Below are positions 49,008 through 59,500 of a stretch of 64,000 nucleotides of DNA, in pieces. Position numbers and translations under genes: made by a program. The stretch is from a virus. The notes below the pieces were generated by a model, which saw only the letters and a program-made list of their open reading frames with translations, did not search any database and was not told where the DNA came from. How positions within the stretch are numbered: position 1 is the stretch's first letter; every line of letters starts with the position of its first letter. Location of the stretch: IMG/VR virus record IMGVR_UViG_3300028920_000045, positions 1 through 64,000 of that record; one strand, written 5' to 3'.

Positions 49008-50227
49008 CCTCCTGGGACGTCCAGCTTCCTCCGTCCTTCTCTCTCGACGTGAACGGGACGAGAATCCAGGACGACGTCGGACGGATGGTCAAGTCCATCC
49101 GATACACCGACGCAACCGACGGAGCCGACGTCCTGGAACTCACCCTCGACGATCCGACCCTTTGGCTGGTCGACTCGAAGATCTTTGCCGAGGGGAACGT
49201 CGTCGATCTCTTCCTGGGGTACGGACACGTCAACCGGTTCGTCGGTCGGGTCCTGATCTGGGAACCGCCCAGGGCGTCGGCTCCGAGGAACGGTCGACCG
49301 TCGACGACAGTGATCGGACACAGCGCGACCCGCTGGCTAATGGAGTCCTCGAAGAAGAAGAAGGGGCGTCGTATCGGCTCGGCCGAGACGAGGACGTCGG
49401 CCGCGAATCGAGAAGCGGACCAGGAGACCGTCGGGATCATCGCCTGGGACTATGGGTTCAAAGCCCAAGCCGACCGGACACAGCAGAAGAGAAAGGCGAT
49501 CAAGAGGAAGGGCAAGTCGGACTGGCAGCTCCTCAAGGACATGGCTCGACTCAACGGGTTCCGAGTCTGGTGCGAGTGGATTCCGGAGAACCTCGCCGGT
49601 CAGTGGAACCTCTGTTTCCTCAAGCCGGGGAACCAGCCCCGTCGACCCCGGGATCTTCGACCTGGTCAGTACGAGTTTTTCTGGGGAGTCGACGAGACGA
49701 CCCAGAACAACCGACTCCTCGACTGGTCCGCGTCGTTCTCGACCCAGGCCGGGGCGTCCGAGGTCGAGGTTCTCCGGTACGACCGGAAGACGTACTCCTA
49801 TGCCCGGTATATCGCCCGTCTTGAGCAGAAGGGTCGGTCGCACCTCTTCTACGGTCCGAAGGGGAACGAACTCTCGAAGGAGGAGATCACCACGGGATCA
49901 AGGGTTCTCTTTACAGCCTTCGGTCGGCAGCTCCACGTAATCCGAGACCGACCCTTTGCGAACGACGCGGAGGCCCTGGAGTACGCCCGGTCCTGGCTCG
50001 GCAGGAACTCCCTCTCCTTCATTCACCTCCAGGGAACGGTACCCGGCCTTCCGGATCTCCGGAAGTACACGAAACAGAAGATCACGGGAGTCCCGGCGAG
50101 ACTCGCGGGGGAGTACGAGTTCTTCGACATCGTACACGAACTCAACGAAGGGTCCGGGTATACGTGTCGATTCTCCGCGAGACGAGCCGAGGACATCGGA
50201 CTCGATATGTCCGCGTTTAGGGTGTAG
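49004..50227 (+). CDS. Baseplate hub protein (late control gpD-like)
   Basis: A 407-residue protein of the phage late-control D/T4 gp27 type: N-terminal strands (SFSLDVNGTRI, VKSIRYTDATDGADVLELTL), a central insertion, and a C-terminal part with GVPARLAGEYEFFDIVHELN then GYTCRFSARRA. It forms the hub ring between tail tube and spike. ATG 49004 overlaps the preceding stop. Confidence 0.85.
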   Translation: MTSWDVQLPPSFSLDVNGTRIQDDVGRMVKSIRYTDATDGADVLELTLDDPTLWLVDSKIFAEGNVVDLFLGYGHVNRFVGRVLIWEPPRASAPRNGRPSTTVIGHSATRWLMESSKKKKGRRIGSAETRTSAANREADQETVGIIAWDYGFKAQADRTQQKRKAIKRKGKSDWQLLKDMARLNGFRVWCEWIPENLAGQWNLCFLKPGNQPRRPRDLRPGQYEFFWGVDETTQNNRLLDWSASFSTQAGASEVEVLRYDRKTYSYARYIARLEQKGRSHLFYGPKGNELSKEEITTGSRVLFTAFGRQLHVIRDRPFANDAEALEYARSWLGRNSLSFIHLQGTVPGLPDLRKYTKQKITGVPARLAGEYEFFDIVHELNEGSGYTCRFSARRAEDIGLDMSAFRV

Positions 50228-50229
50228 CT

Positions 50230-51369
50230 ATGCCGGTCGAGCAGTGGAAGGCAACGGTCACGGCGAACGACGACCCCCAGAAGAGGGGTCGGATTCGGGT
50301 GACGTGTCCTGCTCTCCTGGACGCGGACGACGACGAAGCCGCTGTCCGAGAGGGAGAGCACCCGGAACCTCCGGAGCTGCCCGACTGGATCGATCCCTCG
50401 TTCTTCTTCGCGGCTAACTACACAGGACGGACGAGCGCCGAGGGACAGTTCACCGAGACGAACCAGCCTGCCGGGTTCTTCTTCGTCCCTCGCATCGGTG
50501 ACCAGGTCGTGATCGAAATTGACACCGACGCCGACGACCTGGAACTCGAAGAGAGAATGACCTGGAGGTTCGCCCTCTACCCGACGACCGACGACGTCCC
50601 GTCTATTTTTCAAGGGGTCTTCTCCGACGAGATCGACGAGAGAACACAGGACCTCTTGTATACCCGGATCTGGGGGTTCTTCTCGTACGAAGGTCACGGC
50701 CTGCTCATGCTCGACGTCCCAGCTAATCAGGGCGGGACTCTCTTCCTGGTCCAGAACGCACAGACGACGTCTCCTGGTCTTTCCCCCGAGCGGTTCCTGG
50801 TTATGGGGGAGATGGACGGATTCGACGACCCGGTCTTCGCAGTGATCGACAGGAACCAGAACGAGATCTCAATCGAGGAGAGCGGCAGGATCATCCTCAA
50901 CTCGGCAATCTACGGGGGGACTCTCTACTTCGACGACAAGATCGTCGGACTATATTCCGAATATGGGTCCGGACATGAGCTAGAGATGGTCACCGATCCC
51001 GGTGCCGGTGAGGATTATATTCGGATGCTCCACCGGAACGGAGGGGTTGAGTTCTACCTGGACGAAGACCGGATCTTTATGGAGGACTCTCTCGGTGAAG
51101 TGGTCGAGCTAAACACCTCCGGAGGTCCGTCGCAGATCTATATCGGGTCCAGTGCGACCGAGCCTCTCGTCCTGGGGACTCAACTCCAGACGATCCTCAA
51201 TTCGATCATGACCTTTCTCTTGACCCACGTACACGAAGGACCAGGACACGCCCCGCCCGATGGGTTCACCGGAGGACTCGGAACGGTGTCCGCTTCGGGA
51301 TGGGCGACCTTGACCGCTCTGATCGCCGGGACCACTTGGCTCTCGGACTTGGCAAAGACGAAGAAGTGA
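50230..51369 (+). CDS. Baseplate spike (gpV/gp5-like)
   Basis: A 379-residue protein. The N-terminal OB-type domain (VEQWKATVTANDDPQKRGRI, then RVTCPALLD and PRIGDQVVIEI) is typical of gpV/gp5 spikes; the middle is a beta-helix-like repetitive region with Gly and Asp turns; a His-containing segment THVHEGPGH lies at about 330. A hydrophobic C-terminal segment follows. It would puncture the cell envelope. It lacks an obvious lysozyme domain, unlike T4 gp5. Starts at ATG 50230. Confidence 0.85.
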   Translation: MPVEQWKATVTANDDPQKRGRIRVTCPALLDADDDEAAVREGEHPEPPELPDWIDPSFFFAANYTGRTSAEGQFTETNQPAGFFFVPRIGDQVVIEIDTDADDLELEERMTWRFALYPTTDDVPSIFQGVFSDEIDERTQDLLYTRIWGFFSYEGHGLLMLDVPANQGGTLFLVQNAQTTSPGLSPERFLVMGEMDGFDDPVFAVIDRNQNEISIEESGRIILNSAIYGGTLYFDDKIVGLYSEYGSGHELEMVTDPGAGEDYIRMLHRNGGVEFYLDEDRIFMEDSLGEVVELNTSGGPSQIYIGSSATEPLVLGTQLQTILNSIMTFLLTHVHEGPGHAPPDGFTGGLGTVSASGWATLTALIAGTTWLSDLAKTKK

Positions 51370-51381
51370 TCGTATCATGCA

Positions 51382-51402
51382 GACCTGGTTAGACCCCAGG
51401 TC
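51382..51402 (+). terminator. Hairpin after the spike gene
   Basis: GACCTGG (51382-51388) and CCAGGTC (51396-51402) form a perfect 7-bp stem with a 7-base loop in the 51-base gap before the next gene. No T run; partial termination or processing is possible. Confidence 0.4.
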
Positions 51403-51420
51403 AGGAAGAGGAGGAAGAAG

Positions 51421-51873
51421 ATGTCCGACGAGACGAAGACCGAGACCGCCCCGACCTTCCAGGACGTTGCGAAGGCCGCGCCCGACTTCGACGAGGATTC
51501 CCTCGACTCGTACTGCGAGCGGGTCCGCGCGACCTTCTCCCAGTTCAAGGACGGGCTCCGGGAGAAGAACGAGGAGGTCACGCCTCTCGGGAAGCTCCCG
51601 AAGCCCCCGAAGTACTCCGGCAACGACATCCCCCGGGTCTCGACCTGGAGACTCTGGCTCAAGCGGGTGTACGCCTCATTCGTGATCGTCGAGAACGATT
51701 ACGAGGGCAAGAAGTACAAGATGCCCATGAGCGACGACGGGAAGGAGATCACCTTCGACCCGAGCAAGGTGGTCGAGGTCAAGGAAGGCTGGATCGCCAA
51801 GCACAAGGGCTTCGGGATCGAGTTCTACAAGCCGACCTGGTCCCCCCTCGTCCTCGGGACCGTGGACAAGTAG
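51421..51873 (+). CDS. Tail-region protein, unknown
   Basis: A 150-residue soluble protein at ATG 51421 behind GGAGGAAGAAG. N-terminal 65 residues are helical and charged (CERVRATFSQFKDGLREKNE); the rest mixes strands and loops with many aromatic residues (TWRLWLKRVYASFVIVENDY). Codon choice is that of strongly expressed genes. Baseplate or morphogenetic role is inferred from position only. Confidence 0.66.
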   Translation: MSDETKTETAPTFQDVAKAAPDFDEDSLDSYCERVRATFSQFKDGLREKNEEVTPLGKLPKPPKYSGNDIPRVSTWRLWLKRVYASFVIVENDYEGKKYKMPMSDDGKEITFDPSKVVEVKEGWIAKHKGFGIEFYKPTWSPLVLGTVDK

Positions 51874-51882
51874 GGGGTCGAC

Positions 51883-52470
51883 GTGACCCAGGAGAAGAAG
51901 AGAGGTCGACTCGGACAGGTCGCCTCGGTGATTGCGTCGGTCGCCGCTCTGGTCGTCGCACTCACGACGGCCTGGACCTCGGTCGCCCCCACCGTGGTCG
52001 AGGACCAGGAGAAGAAGGTCCAGGCCCAGGGGGAGAAGGTCGATCAGTTCTATGCCCTCTTCCGGACCGTGGTCGAGGAGCAGAGGGCGACCATTCGTCT
52101 CCTCCTGGACGAACTCCGGGCAGCTCGTCGGGGGGAGACACCCGTCGAGGTCTCGGCCGGGGTGGGGATGGTCACGACCGGAGGTGGTCGTCGAGTTCGG
52201 GCCGCTCCCCGGGTTCGGTCCGGGTCGCCCCCCAGGGTGACCTCGACTCCGTCTTCTCCCCCTCCGGACCCCGAGATCGAAGAGGTCGGGGAGAGCGAGA
52301 CAGCCCAGGAGGGGCGATCTCCGGACTGGACCCCTCTCCCTCCGTCCCTGGAGCAGTACGTCCAGGAGAGACGACCTCCGGGCGTCCTGGCCCCCGTTCC
52401 GGGTCCTTCCCCAGACGCGGGAGCCGTCGAGACCGAGGTCGAGGCCCCTCCGAGGGTCGAGGAGGAGTAG
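51883..52470 (+). CDS. Membrane-anchored Pro-rich protein, spanin-like
   Basis: A 195-residue protein with a single N-terminal hydrophobic segment (residues 11-33), a helical coiled-coil-like stretch (36-78, EDQEKKVQAQGEKVDQFYAL) and a long Pro-, Ser- and Glu-rich tail. The layout (inner-membrane anchor, coiled coil, extended Pro tail) recalls i-spanins or TonB-like linkers. It sits inside the baseplate block, which is unusual for lysis genes. GTG 51883. Confidence 0.62.
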   Translation: MTQEKKRGRLGQVASVIASVAALVVALTTAWTSVAPTVVEDQEKKVQAQGEKVDQFYALFRTVVEEQRATIRLLLDELRAARRGETPVEVSAGVGMVTTGGGRRVRAAPRVRSGSPPRVTSTPSSPPPDPEIEEVGESETAQEGRSPDWTPLPPSLEQYVQERRPPGVLAPVPGPSPDAGAVETEVEAPPRVEEE

Positions 52471-52471
52471 G

Positions 52472-52864
52472 ATGGCCGAGCCCCAGGGAGTGAGTCTCCC
52501 GGCTCGACTCACCGGAGAAGGTGGGTTCGTCTGGGTCACCGGAGAGGACTTCGTCCGGGAGATCGTGGTCCGGGCCGTGAGCCCGAATTACTCGGACAAC
52601 CCCTTCGAGTCGATCCCGATGGACGAGGACGCAGTATTCAAGATGGACGACCCCTCGACCAGAGTCCGGGTCCTCGACGCACTCCGTCGGGGGTTTGCCT
52701 ACCTGGAACGGATCGGACTGGCCCGAGCCACCGGGACCCGTCCCTTCGTCTTCCGTGAGACCGGAGTCGAGGGAGAGGCCGAGGTCCAGGTCTCGTACAC
52801 GAACCTCAAGACCCAGGACCCCGGAGTCCTCACTCGTCGACTCCGGTTCTCCTCGACGACGTAG
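52472..52864 (+). CDS. Baseplate wedge protein, gpW/gp25-like
   Basis: A 130-residue protein of the T4 gp25/P2 gpW family, which forms part of the wedge contacting the sheath. The pattern ENPFESIPMDEDAVFKMDDP, RRGFAYLERIGLARATGTRP and LKTQDPGV near the end is compatible with gp25, although the key EPR triad is not obvious, so the call rests partly on the position just before gpJ. ATG 52472. Confidence 0.66.
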   Translation: MAEPQGVSLPARLTGEGGFVWVTGEDFVREIVVRAVSPNYSDNPFESIPMDEDAVFKMDDPSTRVRVLDALRRGFAYLERIGLARATGTRPFVFRETGVEGEAEVQVSYTNLKTQDPGVLTRRLRFSSTT

Positions 52865-52873
52865 GGTGAGATC

Positions 52874-55048
52874 ATGGCGACGGTAACCGTTCCCTCGTTT
52901 CGATTCGCGGTCTTCTTCTACGCGGAGATCCTCTCCGAACTCCGGGCGTACCTCCGGATCAACGTCCCGGAGCTGTCAACCGAGAACGATTACGAACTCG
53001 CCGTCCAGATGCTCAAGTCCTTCGCCCTGGTCGGACACCTCAACTCGGTCCATACCGACGCAGCGGCGAACGAGGCCGTCTTCGGGACGGCGAAACTCCT
53101 GGAGTCCGTCCGACAGCACCTCAAGTTGATCGGGGTTGAGCCCGACACGGCGACCCCCGCCGTCTCGTACATCTTCGCCCGATTGACCAAGGTCTTCGAC
53201 GCGACGACCGAGGTGGTCCCTCCCTACTCCCAATTTGCGACCGCACCGACCGCCGACTCCGTCGGGGTCGTCTTCGAGTACAACGACGACGAGGCCCTCT
53301 CGGTTTCCAGGACCGACGAACTCTCGGCCGTCTTCTCGGACAACGGGGGAACCTTCACCGACTACACAACCGAGGCGGTCTCGGGTGCGTCGTGGTCTCC
53401 CTGGCCGACGGTCGAGGCTCAAGACGCGGTGTACTTCGGTCACGACTCGATCATCTTCTCCGGGTTCGTGGCCGACGTCGACACGGCCGGGGCGGATTAC
53501 GACGGGGTCTGGGAGTTCTATGCCGGGTCCCTGGGGTATCCCTACAGCAACCCCTCGGACGTAACGGACCTCGGGTCGACTCTCCGCTTCGACCTCGACG
53601 GAACCCTCGGGTCCTCGAAAGCAACCGGATCTTTGATCCGAGTCCAGTACAACCCGACGGGTGCGTACGAGGATGTCGAGTCACAGTGGGACGGGGTCCA
53701 TAACTATATCGAGACGTCGACCCTCCTGGGTCAGTCGTCGCCGTCAACCGAAGAGTCCGACTACACGGTCGGGAGCGAGTGGCTCCGGGTCTTCCAGGTT
53801 TCCGACGAGTCCTCTGGGTTCAAGTCGGACGGAGAGGGGTCGGTCTTCTTCGTCCCGGGAAGCTACGTCCTCCCGTACATTCAGCCCGGGACGGTCAACG
53901 GTGTCGAGGCGTACTGGTTCCGATACCGGGTGACCGAGGTCGGTGGCGCTCCGACCGGACCAGACCTCCAGGAGATCGCCCTCTCCGGGCAGTACCAGAT
54001 CATCCGATTCGAGGTGACGCAGGGGCAACGGATCGTCCAGGAACCTCTCGCCGCCGGGACGGGGACGGCGAGTCAACAGTACACCCTCGCCCGGACGTCG
54101 TACATCGGGGGGACTCTCCTGATCACCGTCGACCCGGGGACCGGAGCCCAGGACTGGGAAGAGGTCGACAACTTCCTCAACTCCACCTCGACCGACCGAC
54201 ACTTCACCGTCGAGGTCGGTCAAGACGACATCGTTCTTGTCACCTTCGGGAACGGAGACAACGGGGCAATCCCTCCCGTCGGTTCCGTGATCAATGCCTA
54301 TTATCGGATCGGTGCCGACGTCGACGGGAACGTGGCGGCGGGGAGTATCACGATCAACCGATCCGGTGTCCCCTACCTCGGAGACATCGCCTCCGGTCCT
54401 GGGGTCGGATGGAAACCTGCCCGGGGGTCGGACGCCGAGGACCTGGAGAAGCTCAAGATCGAGGGACCGGCCGAGATCCGGACTCTGGGGAAGGCCGTCA
54501 CCGTCGACGACTTCTCCGTCGTCTCCCTCGACTACCAGAACTCCCTCGGTGCGAAACCGATCTCCCGAGCGTACGCCATCTTCGAGGAACTCGGACCGAA
54601 GACCGTGGGTCTTCACCTCGTCGCCTCGGGTGGGAACTTCCTCACGGCCGACGTCCTGGAGGACGTGGAGAAGTGGTACAACGGGGACGACGATCTCGAT
54701 TACGACACCCGGGTCCTCATGGGGTACCAGGTCGGAGCCCAGAACTATCGACGGAAGACGATCACCGTCGAGGCCACGGTCAAGGCCCGGGGTGTGACCC
54801 AGGGTCAGATCAAGGCAGCTCTCCAGACATTCCTCAACCCACTGGCGACCCACGACGACGGGGTCACCTGGAGATGGGACTTCGGAGAGAAGGTCCCCAC
54901 GTCGAAGATCATCGGAGCAATCGACGGAGTCGCACCGGACAAGATCGAGGAAGTGACCTTGACCGTCCCTGCCTCCGACGTGTATCTGGACCCGGACGAG
55001 CTGCCGTGGGTCACGAACGCGGACCTCACGATCACGGTCGTCGAGTAG
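52874..55048 (+). CDS. Baseplate J-like protein
   Basis: A 724-residue wedge protein. The C-terminal 330 residues carry the gpJ family pattern: INRSGVPYLGDIASGPG, GSDAEDLEKLKIEGPAEIRT, KAVTVDDFSVVSL, and a C-terminal ISHK-like strand region ending DADLTITVVE. N-terminal 330 residues form an inserted jellyroll/Ig-like region (about 120-330) absent in P2 J (about 302 residues), bringing it nearer to T4 gp6-sized wedges. Starts ATG 52874. Confidence 0.86.
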   Translation: MATVTVPSFRFAVFFYAEILSELRAYLRINVPELSTENDYELAVQMLKSFALVGHLNSVHTDAAANEAVFGTAKLLESVRQHLKLIGVEPDTATPAVSYIFARLTKVFDATTEVVPPYSQFATAPTADSVGVVFEYNDDEALSVSRTDELSAVFSDNGGTFTDYTTEAVSGASWSPWPTVEAQDAVYFGHDSIIFSGFVADVDTAGADYDGVWEFYAGSLGYPYSNPSDVTDLGSTLRFDLDGTLGSSKATGSLIRVQYNPTGAYEDVESQWDGVHNYIETSTLLGQSSPSTEESDYTVGSEWLRVFQVSDESSGFKSDGEGSVFFVPGSYVLPYIQPGTVNGVEAYWFRYRVTEVGGAPTGPDLQEIALSGQYQIIRFEVTQGQRIVQEPLAAGTGTASQQYTLARTSYIGGTLLITVDPGTGAQDWEEVDNFLNSTSTDRHFTVEVGQDDIVLVTFGNGDNGAIPPVGSVINAYYRIGADVDGNVAAGSITINRSGVPYLGDIASGPGVGWKPARGSDAEDLEKLKIEGPAEIRTLGKAVTVDDFSVVSLDYQNSLGAKPISRAYAIFEELGPKTVGLHLVASGGNFLTADVLEDVEKWYNGDDDLDYDTRVLMGYQVGAQNYRRKTITVEATVKARGVTQGQIKAALQTFLNPLATHDDGVTWRWDFGEKVPTSKIIGAIDGVAPDKIEEVTLTVPASDVYLDPDELPWVTNADLTITVVE

Positions 55049-55058
55049 GAGCGGCCCG

Positions 55059-56552
55059 ATGGCGAACGAAGAGTCCTTCGAGAGAGACGCCTATCGGTTC
55101 CTGCCCTTCTTCACCCGGAGGGAGGACCAGGACAAGGGGGGCTCTCTCCTCCGTCGGATCTTCGGGGCGGTCAATTCCGTCTGGGACCAGGTCGCGGACA
55201 AGATCGAAGAGATCAGAACTCTCCCGGACCCGACACAGGCTCCGGTCGAGACCCTCAAGCACCGGATGTCCCTGGTCGGCTTCGGTGGACCATTCTCGCA
55301 CGTCTGGTCGGCTCTCGGTGAAGAGGACCTCCGTCGTCTCCTCTTCGCGGCTGTCCCTCTCTGGAGGGCGTCGGGAACCGTGGCCGCAATCAAGATCGCC
55401 GCCCGTCTCCTGACCGGCAAACCGATCCTTGTACGAGACTCGCACTCGTTCCTCCCGGTTTTCACGCAGAGTCCGGGGATCACCTTCGGGGTCAAGTATC
55501 GACCGAGGTACGACGAGGGTGAGTCGTTCTGGCTCGTCGGTCCGTCGACGTCGTCCCCCCACGACATCGACTCGATTGATCTTCACCTGATCGACGAGGG
55601 TCTCAACCGGACTCTCCTCACCGACCTCCTCGGGGCGATTCGGTCTGGCGGTGAGAAGATCGTGATCGTGTACGCCGACTTTGTCGAGGACTGGGAAGGG
55701 ACGGAGCTACGACCGTGGTGGGGGTACTCGTCTGGGGATGTCACGGTCGAGGACCGGTCCCTCCTCCTGGGACCGGGGGACGGTGGCGATCCGGACATGG
55801 TCGCCCTCACCGAGATCTCAACTCTGCCCTTTGGGGACTTCTACTTCTCGACCTCGTTTCTGGTCGAGAACCCGTCGGCGGTTGAGGACAGTTCGTTCAC
55901 GGTCTTTTTCCGGGTCGACCTCGACGTCTTCGGTCCTGACCCGACGGGGTACGCTCTCTTTACTCTCTGCGGGTCCGGACCGTCGGCCGTCAATCGGTTC
56001 TGGCGGTTGATCCGTTTCGAGAACGGACAACCCCCCGCCCTTCTCGCCACTGGTACTCTCGACTGGCTTGGCCCGAATCAGGAGTACCACCTCGGGATTA
56101 CTTGCCGAGAAGAAGGGGTCGGAACCAGGATTCGGATCACCATTGACGGAGTCGTGATCGACGAGGTCGACGACGCGTACTCTGGTCGTCCCCTGGAGGG
56201 GAGCTTCGTCCTAATGAATATCGAAGCCGACGCCTCCCAGACCGTTCGGGTCGGGACGACCGAAGTCCTCCGGTACCCGGGAGACGTCGGACTCGTCGGA
56301 CCGGTCCTCCAGGTCCACCCGACGAGGTACTCCCTGACCAGCGGACAGTCGGTCACCCTCCGAGCCCGGGGCGGGTCCGGGTCCTACGGATGGGACTTCG
56401 ACGAGAACAACTCCGGGGGGACCGTGACGCCCCTCGACGAAGACGAGGCCGAGTACACGGCCGGGACCGTGGTCTCCACCGTGGTCGACCTGGTCAGACT
56501 CGAAGACAACTTCGGCAACACGACGGTCGCAGAGATCACCGTCGAGCCGTAG
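55059..56552 (+). CDS. Tail protein I-like with lectin-like and Ig-like extensions
   Basis: A 497-residue protein next to gpJ. Residues 1-130 have the gpI/tail fibre-attachment pattern (LRRIFGAVNSVWDQVADKIE, ASGTVAAIKIAARLLTG). Residues 200-400 look like a concanavalin-type beta sandwich (DFYFSTSFLVENPSAVEDSS, FVLMNIEADASQTVRVGTTE); residues 405-497 resemble an Ig-like domain. So it may both hold the fibre and bind glycans. ATG 55059 overlaps none; GAGTAGGAGCGGCC precedes. Confidence 0.72.
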   Translation: MANEESFERDAYRFLPFFTRREDQDKGGSLLRRIFGAVNSVWDQVADKIEEIRTLPDPTQAPVETLKHRMSLVGFGGPFSHVWSALGEEDLRRLLFAAVPLWRASGTVAAIKIAARLLTGKPILVRDSHSFLPVFTQSPGITFGVKYRPRYDEGESFWLVGPSTSSPHDIDSIDLHLIDEGLNRTLLTDLLGAIRSGGEKIVIVYADFVEDWEGTELRPWWGYSSGDVTVEDRSLLLGPGDGGDPDMVALTEISTLPFGDFYFSTSFLVENPSAVEDSSFTVFFRVDLDVFGPDPTGYALFTLCGSGPSAVNRFWRLIRFENGQPPALLATGTLDWLGPNQEYHLGITCREEGVGTRIRITIDGVVIDEVDDAYSGRPLEGSFVLMNIEADASQTVRVGTTEVLRYPGDVGLVGPVLQVHPTRYSLTSGQSVTLRARGGSGSYGWDFDENNSGGTVTPLDEDEAEYTAGTVVSTVVDLVRLEDNFGNTTVAEITVEP

Positions 56553-56564
56553 AGGAGAGGGAAG

Positions 56565-59500
56565 ATGTCGACCGGTGACAAGCGGATCAATATGTATCCG
56601 AAGAAGGTGGCACCCGAGGACCAGATCCGAGAGGGTTGGCTTGAGTACACCCTGTCGTTGATCTCGGACAACCTCAAGGCCCTGTACCCTTCGTCCGGGT
56701 TCTTCTCGGCTCCGACGGTGGCGGCTGGTTCCGTCGAGGACACCTTCGAGATCTCGTCGTTCACCGGTCTGTACGCAGGAGACGTCGGCCGGTATTTCGA
56801 CTATGCCGGTGGAGACGAGATCCCCTTCGAGAACGCCAACACGGTCGAATACTGGGCGGCAGTACACCTCGCCCTGGTCCCGGTCCTCGACGCGACCGGA
56901 TTGGAGGGGAGTCCCGACTTCGCCACCTTCCGGTATTCCCAGCTCGAAGAGATGGTCGGGTACTTCGTCGAGCCCGACTCGGTCGTGGATACCGGGAGCG
57001 GCGTCAAGTTCTACCTCAACGACGTCCTCACCGGGAACGTCGGTTCGGGTGCCTTCGACCAGTCCGGTCGAGAAGTGTACGTCATGCTCTGGCCCGACCC
57101 GGAGAGTCTCGACCCGGCCGAGGCTTTCCAGCTCAAGACCGTCGCATGGGACACGTCGGACAACACGGTCACGACGACGAACTATCTGGGCGCGACCGGG
57201 ATCAAGGCCGCGTCCTTCTATCGGGTCTTCGTCCCGGTGTGTACGGTGTCGAAGTCGTCCCCGTCGAATCCCGCCCTCTGGACGGTCAAGATCACCGGCA
57301 ACGGCCCGACGGCCTTCCCGTCGGCCTTCGACTACTCGGGGCAGAATATCCTCGGGTTCTCCCCGGCGACGATCACCGCCGCTTTCCAGAGGGAGCACGT
57401 CCTCTCCGGGAGTGCCGACGACGGGCGGCACAAGGACGTCACCTTCGGGACCATGAGGAACCGGACCACGGCCGAGGGCGGGTCGGCAGGAAACAAGTTC
57501 TATCTTCGGTCCGTGAACTCGGGAGACGACGCAAACGAACTCTTCCGGGTCCTCAATAACGCGGGCTCGACCGTGGTCAAGATCAAGGGATCGGGTGAGA
57601 CGACCATCGAAGAGGACTTCTACCTCAACGGGGACTTCGTCCAGTTCCTCGGGAACGGAGAGAACCATTCGATCTCGGGGATCGGATCGCAACGAATCCA
57701 GCCCATGCCGTTCCTCGACTTCCGGTCCTACAGCGAGTCCCCAGACGGAAACGCGAAGGGTGTGAGCCTCGTCGTCTCGGGGTCGACGTACTCGACTCCT
57801 CGACTCATGCTCCACCTCGTTCCGTACCATCAGGGGTCGGACTTCCCGTCGGACATGGTCTGCACGGTCCACGACACGGGACTCGTCGACGTGTCCGGAG
57901 CCGCTGACTTCACGGCCGACCCGGTTCTCCCTCTCCTCTCGACCGACTCCTTCGTCGTGAGGATCGACGGGACCACGAACCGGGACGGAATTTACTCGGC
58001 CGAAGTCATTGACGCGGATACCCTCGACGTACACGAACTCGACGAGTCCTCGGTTTCCTGGTCGGGGGGTGACCAGGCAGGAACGATCACCCTCTACACG
58101 ATCAAGACGACCATCGCCTCGTACGAGACGGGGGGAGGTGGTCTCGACGTCGGGTTCCGGACGTCGTCGTACGACCCGGGCTCCGTCGGTCTCGGTTACA
58201 TGGCCGTAGACAACCCCGCCCCGGTCGGTGGGAATGAGGTCTTCGGGTACGGGTTCGCCCACGTCGACGTGGCGAGAGACGAGATCGTTTTCGCCACCGA
58301 GAGCGGGGGAGCCGCCCGAGGGTGGGCCTTCGGTGGACGGGATAACAGTCCGGTTGACCCCGCCGACACGACGGGACCGAAGGAGAGGTACATCGGTCTC
58401 GACGCCCTGGGGTACTCGGCCGAGGTCGACGACGTCCTCCTCATGACCGGAGAGGAGAACGGCGACGGTCGAGTGTACATCGGTCGCCCGGAGGAGGACT
58501 CCGCGAACTGGCCCTTCCTCCAGTTGACCGAACCGTTCCTCGTCCTCGACGTCGACAGCGGGTCGATCCTCTGGACCGACCTCCGACCGTGGGCGACCGG
58601 TCAGGACCTCGGGACGTCGTCGTACCGATGGGACGTCTTCGTCGAGGACTTCGACATCAATGGGGACGTGACCGGAGACCTGGTCCCCGTGGCTTCGTAC
58701 CAAAACCTCGGGGATGCGTCTCACGTCTGGAACCTGTATTGCGCCAACCTCTTCGGTGACGCGGGAGCGGTCACGGTCGGAGCCCACTTCGAGCCTCTCG
58801 CGTCGAGTACCTACAACCTCGGTCACAGCTCTCGTCCGTGGGCGTACGTCTACGGATGGCGGTACAACATGAGCGGAGACGTCGCCTCCCCGAATCAGGG
58901 AGGATGGACGTCTCACAACTTCCCGAACCTCGACGACACGTACGACCTCGGACGACCGGTCGGGACGGGAGCCGGTACCCGGTGGCGAGACCTTCACTGT
59001 ATGACCGGCACGTTCTACGAAACGCCCGGGACCCTCGCCATCGACTGTCGAGGTGACGCCGACATCGACGGAGACCTGGACGTCGGCGGTGACACGGTCC
59101 TCAAGGGAGACGTGACCCTCGGGTTCGCAATCGGGGACGACGTCGAGGTCCATGCAGGAGAACTCAAGCCCCTGTCTTCCGAGTCCCGGTGGCTCGGCCG
59201 AGCCCACACTAACAACGGGGGGATCACCCTCGCCCTCTGGGACATCCTCGCCTCTCGGTCGTGGTGGGTCGCAGAGAGGATGCACGTCGGGTCCGATTAC
59301 GACCGATTCGGTCCGTGGACTCCGGGCGATGATCCGGACGGCGGGATCGACGTCGAGTACCTGGTCAACCCGGCCGAGGGAAACGCACCGGGCGGGGCGT
59401 GGGGGTTCTCCTCGGTTCCGGACTGGACCCTCGGGGCCAGTGAGACCGACGAGGTCCTCTTCTTCCCGATGGGCGATCTCCCTCACGGGGCGATCCTCCG

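Noticed and set aside
52472-52864. Confident gp25 identification
   Set aside because: The conserved EPR element is not evident, so the call is kept at moderate confidence and based on gene order.
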